Source of the DNA: Molanna angustata
Taxonomy: Eukaryota; Arthropoda; Insecta; Trichoptera; Molannidae
Assembly: GCA_963576475.1 (NCBI GenBank)
Contig: OY754964.1
Location: 48,434,861-48,498,860, forward strand
Direction of reading: 5' to 3'
DNA length: 64,000 nucleotides
In this document: piece by piece, positions 34,990 to 47,945 of the stretch
How the letters are laid out: each line of letters begins with the position of its first letter
How positions within the stretch are numbered: position 1 is the first letter of the stretch
The notes under the pieces: generated by a model
What the model was told of the DNA's origin: nothing
Database searches by the model: none
Seen by the model: the letters and a program-made list of their open reading frames with translations, nothing else
Position numbers and translations under genes: made by a program

Positions 34990-35262
34990 ACTAGAATTTG
35001 TATCATACATACATAAAAATTAAAAGAGGAAACACCGCATCCTTCAGTGATCGTGCTTTTGCTGCGGCTGGACCAGCCTCGTGCAATAAACTACCACCTG
35101 AACTGAGGCAGATCGACAACTTAGCCCAATTCAGGAATCACCTGAAAGCTCACTTATTCCTCGAGTCTTACAAAAACCTGCAATATGTTCAAAGCGCACT
35201 TGAGGTGAGGTTATCACAAAAACGGCGCTATAAAAGTAATCCCAGTTTATTTATTATTATTT
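34990..35262 (+). pseudogene. CR1/L2-like non-LTR 3' end (RT C-terminus), copy 2
   Basis: An open frame reads ASFSDRAFAAAGPASCNKLP, then PELRQIDNLAQFRNHLKAHL and FLESYK. This is the well-known RAF-xAAP-xWNxLPxxLR...FKxxLKxHLF tail of CR1-like RT proteins. The normal Trp-Asn is replaced by Cys-Asn, a sign of decay. A 3' UTR (gcgcacttgaggtga, aaacggcgctataaaag) and a TTATTA-rich end follow. The copy is 5'-truncated: no polymerase core. It is the best-preserved of three copies here. Confidence 0.8.
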
Positions 35263-35425
35263 ATGTGAACGTAAAATTTTGTACACAAATGGACTTAATG
35301 GACTTCTATGATTCTGTGAAAATTAATTATTTCTACAACTAGACCTTAAAATTTTGAATAATTCGTCTGGTAGACAGATGCTAGGACAACTAATTAAAAA
35401 TAAAATATATACTTGAAAATACTGT

Positions 35426-35715
35426 AACAGAGATGAGGGTTCTAAGGTCAATCACTGGTAAAACTCTCCGAGATCGTGTTCGCAATGTTCAAATAAGGAA
35501 AACATGTGGAATAGAGGACATTGTTCGGTGGAGTAGATTCAGAAGAAGGCATTGGAGGGACCACTTTGCCAGGATGGACAGTGATAGACTTACATATATA
35601 GCGGCGAATGAAATGCCTTCTGGCCACTGGAAGGATAGCTGGACTTCGTCATCCCAGGAGGCATAGTTTCTGAAGAACAGACCAACTAAGTCTACTAAAC
35701 GAAGAAGAAGAAGAA
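35426..35715 (+). mobile_element. 5'-truncated RTE-like insertion with (GAA)n tail and target duplication
   Basis: It encodes EMRVLRSITGKTLRDRVRN, a WSRFRRRHWRDHFARMD block and GHWKDSWTSSSQEA before the stop at 35664. It is the same family as 321-732, with an internal deletion where the GRPPKRW block should be. The 11-mer gaaaatactgt lies at 35415-35425 and 35716-35726 as the target duplication. The tail is (GAA)n at about 35700-35715. Confidence 0.85.
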
Positions 35716-35726
35716 GAAAATACTGT

Positions 35727-36552
35727 TAGACGTAATACGTAAAATAGCATAAAGATTTACTTATGTATAGTCTATATATAAAACTAAATATATGTTAGGT
35801 ATATAAAACTAAAAAGTAAGTGCAGCGTTCAAATCCTAGGATAAAAGGACCAATATCTTTTATAGATTAAATTCAATCGTTGTCTATCAATTTTCTTTAT
35901 TTGAAGGATGATGAATCATTCGCTCAATAATTTTACTATTCATTTGTCCCGTATTTTTACCATTCTTTAATCCTCGTACCTAAGCAGATCGGGTGGTTTT
36001 GAAAAAAGTAATAGACACTTTTATCTCGGATAAAATGAATCCAAAATTTGCATTAAAAATGCTTCGAGGTCTGATTGAGTTATGTGAAAAATACAATACA
36101 ATATGCAGCAATTGCTCTGTGGATTATGCAATAAAAGTTTCTCATAAAATCCGACCAACTTGTGTGTCATTTGACATCGTTCGTTTCAGTGAAGCTCGGT
36201 AGCTTGCAGTTCTGATTACATAGGAAGTAATTGCGACAAAACTGCGCACAGCAAAGCCATGCAAAGTACAATAAAAGGTGCAGATAACATAACTGCACTG
36301 TGAGCTATGCAAGGGTAGGTAAAGGCGGTGTGTATACTATCTATATATTCCACAGTGAATTATCTGAAATCACTACAGCCAAAGCGAATTACACCAAAAT
36401 GTTCAAATACCTAGGTAATTTTCACATTTGTTTATTGAAACAAGTTTACAGTTTTTAAGGTTGTAAATATTAATTTTCCAATTGTTACTTATGTACATAG
36501 TCATAATATTTATAACATGGTATTTTTTTTCGTTTTTTTTTGTTTAAAAGAA
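35727..36552. other. Stretch with one unexplained ORF
   Basis: 35993-36202 (+) is open for about 70 codons, including FALKMLRGLIELCEKYN and a CSNC pair, and is preceded by a reasonable acceptor-like taccattctttaatcctcgtacctaagcag split across 35960-35987. I do not recognise a family; it may be chance or decayed TE sequence. Confidence 0.25.
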
Positions 36553-36706
36553 AGAGTATGTCCTTAGAAGAAGTACATATCCATCCTCATACATTAAAGC
36601 ATAAATGCTTGTTATAAAGGTGAACGAAATCGGTCGTGGCAGGACTTGAACTTGCGAACTCAGGAATACTAAGCCAGCGCGCTAACCGCTCAGCCTACAC
36701 CCATCT
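36553..36706 (-). mobile_element. SINE-1 (tRNA-Thr-like head), copy 3
   Basis: The reverse complement has the head (gatgggtgtaggctgagcgg, B box caagttcaagtcc, diverged), cgaccgatttcgttcacc and the agcatttatgctt body. The anticodon loop is altered. Confidence 0.75.
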
Positions 36707-36825
36707 ATTTTGAAATCATACATTATTGTTTTTATTAATTTTAATGTTTTAACTATACCCCATAATATTTTTATTTAATAACTTCATTGAGTATTGAGTC
36801 ATTATTTATTTTTTAACAGATTTTT

Positions 36826-38730
36826 AATTATTTCAATAGAGACGAAGTTGGAATATTTAATGTAGAAGAACCGGGAAATCAAGGCACCTACAGGGCTTAC
36901 GACCTGTCATCGGCTGGTTTACGTTATCACTTTATGCGCTTGCACAACGTTAACCAATTATGCCTTTTTAATGAGATCCCTATCAATTCAATTTTGAAAG
37001 TTCTATATATTGTAATACTGAAATTCTTTTCGCTTGAAAATAAGGAATTTTTACTACAGCCATCTATGTGTGAAATTATGAACAACATTCTTATTATTAT
37101 TATTTTTTTTTTGTTGAAACGCCATCTATTGAGTGAATTGGTTTTTTGTAAATAATGAGAGCAAAAATTCTTATACCTGAGGTGACAAATACATTTTTCG
37201 CATAGAAGTCACCCCTGAATTGCGCCAGACTTATAAGGTCATTTTTGTCTTATTTACTTACTTGTACCAATGTGTAAGTAATCGAATATTTTTATTATTG
37301 CATTATTTATTTGGTAGAATTCCATATTCCATTATTCCAATGTGTTTTTTATTTATTCAAGGTTGTCGACACATAACTATTAATGACTTCAAGCTTGATA
37401 ATATTCTTGTAGGACAATATACCTACTGACAATATTGATTGATAACATTTTATATTTCCCATTATATACTTTAGTTGAATGATACCTACTTATAAAAATG
37501 AATCAACATAATGATCAACGATATTTTTGTTTAATTTATATTTTTAATAAATAAAAATAAAAACACTTGTTTAAAATTAATTCCACTATTTATTTGAGGA
37601 CTACAACCTACGACCGGTTTCGTGCTAAGCACATTTTCAAGTAGTATTTTTGTTTAATTTTCTATTTTTAATATTTACATGACAAAAGATTAGGTACATC
37701 ATAACTGTTAATATATTCATATATTGTATAGTATGCAGCCGAGTGTTGCATCATAAAACGACAGTTTTGTCCATTCACAGGGGTGAAGCGTGGTAAAATG
37801 TTACGTCATTGGACAGGTTCAGTTTGTTAGAGAAACAGGGACAAAAAGTATGCATTGCAGATGAACGATACAAGCCAGTACCTACTGATTGCAGACAAAT
37901 GTCAAGGGAAATCTGCGATATGAACTAACTGTGAACTAAATGGAAATATGTTTATTATCAAAACAACAATTTATTTGTTTGAAATATTTATATTTATAAG
38001 AATTGTCTTTGTTTAAATAAAATCCTTAACATAATTGTTTTCGCTCTACCCAGTGAGCTAGGATACAAGACTAGGATTTCTTAAAATATTTAATGAATAT
38101 TAAAAATAAAAAACGTTCTTAAATTATTTTTACTGACAAACTTTTTTTTAACATCTCAATAGAGACAAAGTTGGGGTATTGTAAAAGAACCAGGAACTCA
38201 ACAGTTAATCAATAAAATTATAGAACACAAAAAAAAGTTGTCAATAATAATATCATTTGAATCCTGACAGGGGAGAAAATGCAATGTTTGCGTATATGCA
38301 ATTAAAAAAAATATTCGATTTACATACACATTGGTACAAGTAGGTAAACAAAAATGAAATAATATTTCTGGCGAAGTTCAGGGGTGACATCTGTGCGAGA
38401 CACCTTCACCTCATTTATAAGGACTGTTGTTTTCATTGTTTACAAATAAACTTATTTCTCAATAGATGGCGTTACAAAAAAAAGGTTTCTTCGTTACTTC
38501 ATAGGTGGCAATATTTTCAGGCGAATTGTTACACGTTATTCAAATATATAGAACTTTCAAAAATTACATTGATAAGGGAAGTAAATAAGAAGGCATAATT
38601 GGTAAACGTTGCGCAAGCGCATAAAGTGATCGCGTGAACCAGCCGATGACATATCGTAAGCCCTGTAGGTGCCTTGAGTTCCTGGTTCTTCAATAATATC
38701 CCAACTTCGTCTCTATTGAGATGTTAAAAA
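36826..38730. mobile_element. 1.9-kb long-TIR foldback element (family F)
   Basis: Inverted arms of roughly 360-400 bp (36826-37225 and 38370-38730) begin with the family end caatagagacgaagttgg and continue through gtcatcggctggttta, a tatcactttatgcgcttgc block, ccaattatgcctt, and further in gaggtgacaaat / agtcacccctgaa. The middle 1.15 kb is non-coding. It includes a fragment of a third family end at about 38145-38200 and a hammerhead-like motif at 37608-37644. No transposase was seen. The superfamily is unknown. Confidence 0.75.
37608..37644 (-). ncRNA. Hammerhead-ribozyme-like motif
   Basis: On the minus strand, in order: ctac (stem I), ttgaaaa (core, consensus ctgaNga), t, gtgc-tta-gcac (stem II), gaaaccggtc (core plus palindromic stem III and a GUC-type cleavage triplet), gtag (stem I partner). 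Core positions 3 and 8 read T and A instead of C and G, which keeps that pair. Activity is unproven. Similar motifs are known in retroelements of many animals. Confidence 0.35.
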
Positions 38731-40257
38731 GTTTGTCAATAAAAATTGTTTTGGCTGTAGTGATGAGCTAAGGATACAAGACTATAGGATAGTTTCGCTG
38801 TCTTTCAGATTACAGATGTGATATTGGTCTTGAAAAGTCTGGAAATTTTTCCAACAAAAAGTCAAATTTATTTTTTTAAAAACATTTTCATTTACATAAA
38901 AATTAATGAATAAATATACCAAAGTATCCACAAATTCGATTACAATGACCGAACATTTTCGCCGAGGCGACTCGGCATTATCAAGGTCTAAAATTAAGTT
39001 AACCTGATTAGGCGGAATAAAATGAGCACCGCATAATTCTTTCTTTGCATCCATTTCTCGCCTCACATACATTCATTCATTACCCCATACATGCTCGTTA
39101 TGATTTCTCTATCGCTCAAAGTACATAATAGATCGATAAAATTCTGTAGACCGCAAATTCTTGCATAAAATCCTGACTGTAATCCCAAGACTGATTTTGC
39201 TAACGTCTCTCATTAAAAAACTAAAATCGAATGAATATCGTTAATCTCGTATTAATATTCTACAAATTTTGGAAGTTCATCGCATAATCCACATTACTCT
39301 CCAACTTTCGACATCAATGAAAAGTTTTAAGTCGATCGCGAATATATAAACGAAAATTTATATTCGACTGAAATATTCAAATGAAAAAGTAGGCGTGATG
39401 GGAGATAATTCTCTATTCATATAGCTTTTAATACCTACCTTAGGAACAACTATTTTTTGGTGATTATATTATATTCAAAGCTAACGATTGTAATTTAGGA
39501 ACTTTTTAAATTTCCTGGCACGAGAAAACAAGGCGACATTGCAATGGATCTACTCAATTACAAACGACAAGAAATGCATAGGATAATTTGTTTTAAAATA
39601 TAATCATTTTAAGTCTTCTCTTACCTCCGTGACATATTAGGTCGCCCTAACATGGCTTTGTGGCATTGGCTTCTCTGTCCTGAGCTTACTGGAACACCTC
39701 TTCTGCTATGAATTCCGTTTACCCTGATGTTTCTTAGCCACACAGCGTCTACTCTTAATTTTTCCTCTCGTGATGAGGTGCAACAGACCGTATTTAAGTC
39801 GACTTCACTCTCACATATCACACGATGATGCTTATGTATTCAATTTTATTTAAATTTCAAGGTATTTTCAGTGGTCTTTTTATTCTTGAATTCTTGGTGT
39901 AAGACACATAAGTATTATAAGAAGGTATAAACCAACTAAGGTTTTTTATTAGATTCAATTAAATTTAATTAGATTCAACTTTTTGATCGTCAGTTCTTGA
40001 TGGAATTCCATTTAGATTAATTAATATTTAAATGTTTTATTTTTATTTATTAAAAATATTTATTACAAATAAATTTTATGAGGTACACAAAACTAATTTT
40101 AAAGCGTTTTTTTACATTTAATTAAGGTTGCTTTGGCAATGCCTTAAGTCCTTTGTCTCCTGTGTCTGGTTGATGGGTTAGATTACCAGCAGAAGAGAAG
40201 TTTATATCACACGTAAATCTTGCTTCTTGGGGGTGAAAGCAATGGATTGTTTTATTT
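38731..40257. other. 1.5-kb AT-rich stretch, nothing recognised
   Basis: ORFs at 38782-39072 and 39621-39821 (minus) show no family features. Confidence 0.4.
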
Positions 40258-40413
40258 TTTTATGTAGCTTCTCGGGCAACTAACAGGTGCTATGTCAAAT
40301 AATTATTTAACACGCACCCAATAACAAGTTGCCACATTCTGGAGACTTCGGATGTTTATCGTCTCACAGATCCAGACTGAAAACACATAATTAAAAACTG
40401 TGTCTCCAATTAG
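40258..40413 (-). mobile_element. SINE-3, 5'-truncated copy 2
   Basis: gcttctcgggcaactaacag and cgcacccaataacaagttgc match 17772-17952. The tRNA-like head is missing, and about 40 bp (gtctcacagatccagact) are extra. Confidence 0.7.
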
Positions 40414-40502
40414 ATTGTTTAATACTCTTAAAACGGTTTCTCCAGTTTAGGAAAACTACACGAAAAAAACGAAGTTTTTGTTTACTATTAAGTAATTAAA
40501 TA

Positions 40503-40630
40503 AGCGCGCTGGGTTAGTAATCCAGTGGTCGCGAGTTCGAATTCTGCCATGACAGATTTTGTTCACAAGCATTAATGCTTAATTTAGGGAATGTATGAAG
40601 ATGTATATGTTATTGTTATAAAGGCAAATT
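40503..40630 (+). mobile_element. SINE-1, 5'-truncated copy 4
   Basis: It starts in the anticodon arm (gcgcgctgggttagtaatcc) with an intact B box gagttcgaattc. The body aagcattaatgcttaattta and gatgtatatgtta are present. The A-box part is absent. Confidence 0.8.
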
Positions 40631-40672
40631 TATTATTTTCAAATAATAAAATAAATAAACTATACTCTTCGG

Positions 40673-41390
40673 ACACTTTAACGCTACGTCCTACGTAGGC
40701 GATTCAAAGCGAACGCGATGCGGTGCGGATACAAGCGAATTCAATGCGATGCGGTGCGACGCGGCGGCTCTGTCCTACGTGTGCGCGAATCGTTCCCTCT
40801 GCCGCCAGCTACTGTCATGGATGTACGTATATAAAATACTCAAGAAGTATGTACGGCAGAGAAGTGAAACTAATATTGTGTACTTAGAGAGGCATATTTA
40901 TGGGGGATATCACAATTTGTATGAAGAATTACGTGATCTTGATTAAATAAATGAGACTGAATTTATATCTTTCCGGGAAACATATCAAAATTTGACATTC
41001 GTGCAAGCGAGAGAAAAATTTGTGTTTTGAACAAAATCCTATTGTAAAATAGCTCTAAAAAATAAATGTGTTTACTTGTAGTCCCATTTACTTTTGCCAA
41101 ATCCTAAAATTCGCGGTTCGATAATAATAATTCATTTGTCCCATTATATGGGACAAATTAAAATTTCTATTTCTGACATGTCAAAAAACAATGGCACCGC
41201 TTTCAATTCGTGCGAAAATATCAAACCAACTGATCGCGTTCGCTTCGCATCGCGCCGCGCCGCATCGAAAAATACTCGCAGTCGGTAACGTAGGACACTT
41301 CCATAGTTACCGACTGTTTATTATTTTCGCGCCGCGCCGCGCCGCGCCGCATTCGCTTTGAATCGCCTACGTAGGACGTCGCGTTAGTGT
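40673..41390. mobile_element. CpG-rich TIR DNA element
   Basis: Inverted ends of about 38 bp: left acactttaacgctacgtcct, then acgtaggcgattcaaagcga; right, the mirror ending ggacgtcgcgttagtgt. Inside each end lie clustered gcgatgcggtgcg / gcgccgcgccgc subterminal repeats. An internal second pair, ggtaacgtaggacac / tagttaccgact, is near 41283-41320. The ACACT...AGTGT ends recall CACTA-type elements, but no target duplication is clear, so the superfamily is open. No transposase. Confidence 0.75.
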
Positions 41391-42162
41391 TTTGATTTGG
41401 ACACAGTTTTAAATATGTCAATGCGCAGAGCGATTTGCGGTATGCGTTTCTATTTATAATTAATAAGAAATCAGTACTCAAGTACAAGCATTAACATATT
41501 TTCTGGATTATAATTGATCAAGATAATATGTTTCGTATCTTGTACTGAATTTCTGTGACCCAATGTACGACAATAAAAAGAAATAAAAACATACAATTTA
41601 TGACTAAGTGTTGTTTATTATAATTCTGTTCTTCCAACTGTCCTTATTTCCTCTGAGTATACATTATGTGTATTCATTACAGGAGGAAGCGAGAACATTT
41701 TCTAAATTATATCAAGAAAAGTCAGAGAATATAAGTATATTGGTACGACCGTTTCTAACAATTTTTTTGAGCGCGCGCAATATTTTTATATCAATATTTA
41801 TGATATTATGTTGGGGAGAGAACAAGAAAAGTAACAACCCGTTTGGAAGTAGAAGCTTAATAAGGCAAAATGGAAGAAATAAAACCACAATCCCATTTAA
41901 TGGAGGTATCAAGTTAACCTATAGGAAGTTCCACTTAACTGTGTGAAATAGAAGAAAATACATCGTGAGCTATGAAACCGCAATGTAACTAACTTTCATA
42001 AATAATAACACTTTTCTAACTTCTTTCAATTTATAACGAAGTTAGCTTTCATCGGACGTGTACATATTTTTTCATCTTCTCTGCTGTTATTTATCCACCA
42101 CCACCCGTCCTGCTTATTTGGACTGATAACGACTCTTTGCAGAACTCTGAAAGAACATATTA
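41391..42162. other. AT-rich stretch, nothing recognised
   Basis: A 112-codon + ORF (41608-41946) has no family features. gaactctgaaagaacata just before 42163 recurs near 46386-46530. Confidence 0.4.
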
Positions 42163-42390
42163 TCCAACTGTCGATTCGTTCATGAGAATTCAATTCTCTT
42201 AATGAATCGACATTATTAAGCCAAGATGCGTGTACGAAGGAAAATTTTGTATGGTGTAGTGGACTTTTTGCATGCAAATAACACGAACTAGAGGCCTCGC
42301 AGCATATATGTTCCCATACATGGATTTACACAGAATTCGGAGTAGAACATTTAATGTGAGTTTTGTGTGAGTGTGTGTGTGTGTGTGTGT

Positions 42391-42456
<66 letters not shown>

Positions 42457-42939
42457 TGTGTGAGGGTGTGTGTGTGTGTGTGTCTTATAACTTTTGATCC
42501 GCTCAATTTACAGAGCCCAAATTTTCAGAATCTATAAACAGTTATAGGCCTACAAAACTTAACTTTGTATTAGCACATCTCAATTATTTTTTAACAATTT
42601 TTATAAAAATTGAATTTAGTGACGACATTGCTTCTTCCATTTTGTATGGCAGTTGCCTACACACAATATCTAAGAAGACTTAATTGTTTGATACTAATCT
42701 CCAAACATACATACAGAACCATCATTCTGTTTTCATATTCTGGGTAAGATCAAAGGACTGACCTCCATTCTATCCTATCTTGACATACATACATATGTAG
42801 GTACATGTGTTTTATAGAAAATCAAATATCTTAAAATATTAAATAATTTGTATTTATGGGATTATAGTTTGGTACTTATTCTTCAACTATACATACTATC
42901 GCTATCGACAGTTGGATCTCATGTGTTACATGCAACTAG
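42163..42939 (+). mobile_element. HINE/Helentron-like element, copy 3
   Basis: The 5' end tccaactgtcgattcg, (TG)n at 42366-42483, 3' sub-TIR atcgacagttgga, hairpin catgt/acatg and ctag end are all present. It is 777 bp, with about 250 bp of the core deleted relative to copy 1. The flanking bases are A and T, the canonical Helitron site. Confidence 0.85.
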
Positions 42940-43148
42940 TAATATAATAAAGCCTCTGCAGAACTATAAAACCTAGCAGACACTGCACTGTTAAGTGCCA
43001 AAGAGATCATAATGTAAGTAAATTGAAAAGTTCAAATGACAACTTTATAGGTTTTTTGTTGGTTGTGGGTCATTGTTGAATTTGAAACTATGTAAGTAAA
43101 ACATGATTAGTTATATAGATCAGTTATGTACTATATGTACTAGTACAC

Positions 43149-43670
<522 letters not shown>

Positions 43671-43699
43671 TTTCAAATACCCGTGAAAACCTTTCTAGT

Positions 43700-45154
<1,455 letters not shown>

Positions 45155-45290
45155 TTTCTCTATTTGTATTCTTCTATCCCTGTTACTGGCTGTATTTACC
45201 ATGGTGGTTGACTGGTAGAGATTGCCTGCGGGCAATAAGTCCGCCACGTTGTATAAAACAATAAAAGTTTTTTATTATTATTATTATTAT
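45155..45290 (+). mobile_element. Non-LTR family N2, 136-bp 3' end insertion with target duplication
   Basis: Contains ttaccatggtggttgactgg and gcctgcgggcaataagtccg, as at 7240-7385, and an (ATT)n tail. The flanking 9-mer taaacttgt is at 45146-45154 and 45291-45299. Confidence 0.85.
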
Positions 45291-45559
45291 TAAACTTGTA
45301 CTTACTTGTATTTTACATTTAAGGGGCCATATAAACCTAAACACCTCAATTTCAAATCAAATCCCTCAAATATGTTAAACAGTGTGTTTCTAGAAAAAAA
45401 TAGTGTAAGTCTTTTCAACATTTCTCTAGTGAATGTTCGCCACACAATTTTAAAATTCAGCCTAAATTCCCATAAAAAAATACTAAAAATATCCTTTTTT
45501 ACAGCATTTTTTTTTAATTACTCCATAACTTTGTGTCGTAGAGAAATAAATCTTGTATA

Positions 45560-45800
45560 TGCTTAAAGAGTGCATAAAATCAAAGTGAATAACCGATAAA
45601 GTTTTTTCATTTCAACTAAGGTTTGCTCTTAAAATGCAAAAAATCAACAAATTTGCAGTTTCCGATAATTTAAACCACGTATACCTAAACCTTTTTTAAC
45701 GCACGCCATAGTTACCCTTACTAACGCGTAACTTCATAGTGCACTGGGTGGTTTTAATATATCATGTTTTCAGTCACTAAGTTTAGCGTTATATGTCCTC
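45560..45800 (+). repeat. Dispersed repeat A, copy 2
   Basis: Colinear with 5152-5385 (tgcttaaagagtgcataaaa, ccgataatttaaaccacgta, cagtcactaagttta). Confidence 0.75.
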
Positions 45801-46699
45801 TTAAAAGTAAGACTTATCATTTTTGTGTGAAGATTTCTTCTCATGTTGACCTATAAATACTCGATTTAAAATAATATAGACCGCATGGATATACTATAAT
45901 ACTTAGATACGGTCCAACATAATGGTTGAAGCTGAAATAAATGATGAGACTTTCTCGTTTTTCACTTGTCTTCATTCCTCACGTATTAGTTTTTATGACA
46001 GAAAAATAATTCGATATTTCTATTTTGTGTGTATTTAGCATACTTACCCATTGCATTTGACATGGCGAAAAATTTACAACGCCGAGAATAAAGCCTGTTG
46101 GCTTGAATACAAATAAGATCATTCTAGAGATTCCATAAAATATTCAGTTTTCATACCTAAGTCAAACTCTCAACTCGCTAATTTCCGGTCGCGATAGAGA
46201 GAGAAAGTGAGAGATATCCAAATTTAAGTTTAGTATTTCTTACTCAACTTTCAGTTTTGTGATGTAAATCTAATCTCGAAATTTAAGACACAAGAATTCA
46301 TTTCGAAATCGTAAGTAGGCGATAGCCGATCCTTGACACTCTTCGTCCCCTACCACCGCTTAATTTTTGCTCTCGGAGACTGTCTACAGAACTCTGAACC
46401 CCCGTAGAACTCTGAAAGAATATAATGAAAGTCCGAAGATAATGTATGAAACGTTGCATGCATGGTTTTGAAAAGGGGAAAAGTAAAAATAAGATGCTAA
46501 ACAGAAGCTGTTATATACCAATTCTGAAAGAACATAATAACAGTCTGAAGATCTACAAGTCATGTCGTCAAAAGATTCCAAAATAAAAAGAAGATACTAG
46601 AAGTTTTTACTTACCAATTAATAGTCTTAATTCTAAATTTATAATGTTGTTGTATATATCATACAACAGCATTATTAATTTATACTGACGTAACAATTT
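45801..46699. other. Non-coding stretch with short internal repeats
   Basis: gaactctgaaagaa-like blocks recur at 46388, 46408 and 46519. No gene recognised. Confidence 0.4.
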
Positions 46700-47525
46700 A
46701 CCAGATTCCCGTCTTTTTCTCCTATAGGTACAAAGTCTCTCTCCTTAGCAACTTTACATCGGCAACAATCTCCGGTCCATTCAAATCATCTGTCGAAAGT
46801 ATGCTCAGTATCCCAGTTCACAATAATTTTTGTATCATCACATCTTTCTCCGTACAAGCAGGCCTACTTTGGAATCACATCTTTTTTTTTTTTTAACATG
46901 TCTACGTAGGGGACGCCAGCTATTAGGATTTGGGTCCATTTTACTCTTCCGAAGAAGCGCACTACGTAGCGTTGGGAGGGGTTTGCAATCTAGAAAAGAG
47001 TTTATTAATTCGGATTTTAAAAAGACCCGGGTTGTACGAAGATGGAAACACAGAATTCGGAAGATCGTTCCACAGTCGGGCTGCTGAGTTAATAAAGGAG
47101 TTCGAGAAGCGACTTGTTCGTATATGTTGAAGGTCCACTGTGAATGGATGCTGCGATTGAGTGAAGCGAGTGACTCTGTTGCGAGTGGGTGGAGGAGGGA
47201 CCAAAGATGCAAGTTCTTCTCACATCTCATTGCAACTTCGAGTTTCAATAACACTTCCAGCTTTCAAAAGAAATCTGAAGAATCAATTCCTTACATACAA
47301 AACTTAAATTTGTCTCATTATCATATCCTTGTCCCCTCCTCTCTTATTTTTATTGGTTTGTGTTTTTTTGTCTCCATTATTTTACTCGCATAAATTGGTA
47401 CACATCATCAACACAATTTACCTCAACAAGTGGATATGGTTGTTTGGAAGATATTGAAATTTGACAATAAACACGCCAATGTGCACTTTTTTATGTAATG
47501 TATGCAAAATGTTATAGTAAATAAA
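46700..47525 (+). pseudogene. Non-LTR family N1, RT C-terminus split by a family D insertion
   Basis: Before the insert the frame reads FTSATISGPFKSS and SFSVQAGLLWNHIS. After it, LQLRVSITLPAFKRNLKNQF, LTYKT and a stop. Joined, they give the usual VQAxLLWNxI...FKRNLK tail of the N1 RT. The 3' UTR (gacaataaacacgccaatgt, tgcac) follows to 47525. The insert is 46883-47219. Confidence 0.75.
46883..47219 (-). pseudogene. Non-LTR family D (Daphne-like) insertion with target duplication
   Basis: The minus strand encodes TSRFSNSFINSAARLWNDLP, NSVFPSSYNPGLFKIRINKL and FSRLQTPPNAT, the C-terminus of a jockey/CR1-like RT. The poly(A) is the T-run at 46883-46894. The 8-mer tcacatct is duplicated at 46875-46882 and 47220-47227. 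It is 5'-truncated to 337 bp. Confidence 0.85.
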
Positions 47526-47579
47526 AATTAAGATATTAAATTAGTTGATATAAAAAAAATCGAAATCAGACCAAGTGAT

Positions 47580-47945
47580 TTGTGAAAATCCTACAATCAA
47601 ACAAACCAGGAACATTTATTGTATAATTAAAGCTTAACATCTAGAAAAATCATGTTTGCTTGTCATACAGTTAAACAAACCAAGAACAATCATTGTATAG
47701 TTATCGCTTAACACGTAGGAAAATCATGTTCGTTAATCATACAATGTGGATGTATGAATTAACCAAGATCATCTATTGTACACTCATAACTCAAGACCTA
47801 TAAAAGCATGTGGGTGTATCATACAAACAAACCAGGAACATTCATTGTATATTTATCGCTTAATACCTAGAAATATCATGTGGGTGAATCATACAATTAA
47901 ACAAACCAGTAACATTCATTGTATAAACATCTTGTGGGTGCGCAG
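47580..47945 (+). repeat. Tandem repeat, unit about 75 bp, about 5 copies
   Basis: The unit contains aacaaaccaggaacattcat, tgtatagttatcgcttaa and aaaatcatgtgggtgaatca. Units are 80-90% alike by eye; one is partly degenerate near 47745-47800. Confidence 0.85.

Noticed and set aside
34998..35342. 114-codon ORF as a host gene
   Set aside because: The sequence is the C-terminal tail of a CR1-like RT and is repeated elsewhere in the window.
35993..36202. Possible exon with an upstream acceptor-like site
   Set aside because: No good donor at its end and no family resemblance; kept only as a weak note in the annotation.
46830..47254. Overlapping ORFs on both strands as a gene pair
   Set aside because: Explained by a minus-strand family D RT fragment inserted into a plus-strand N1 RT fragment.
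47580..47945. CRISPR-like array
   Set aside because: Repeats are contiguous, diverged minisatellite units without spacers, in eukaryotic DNA.
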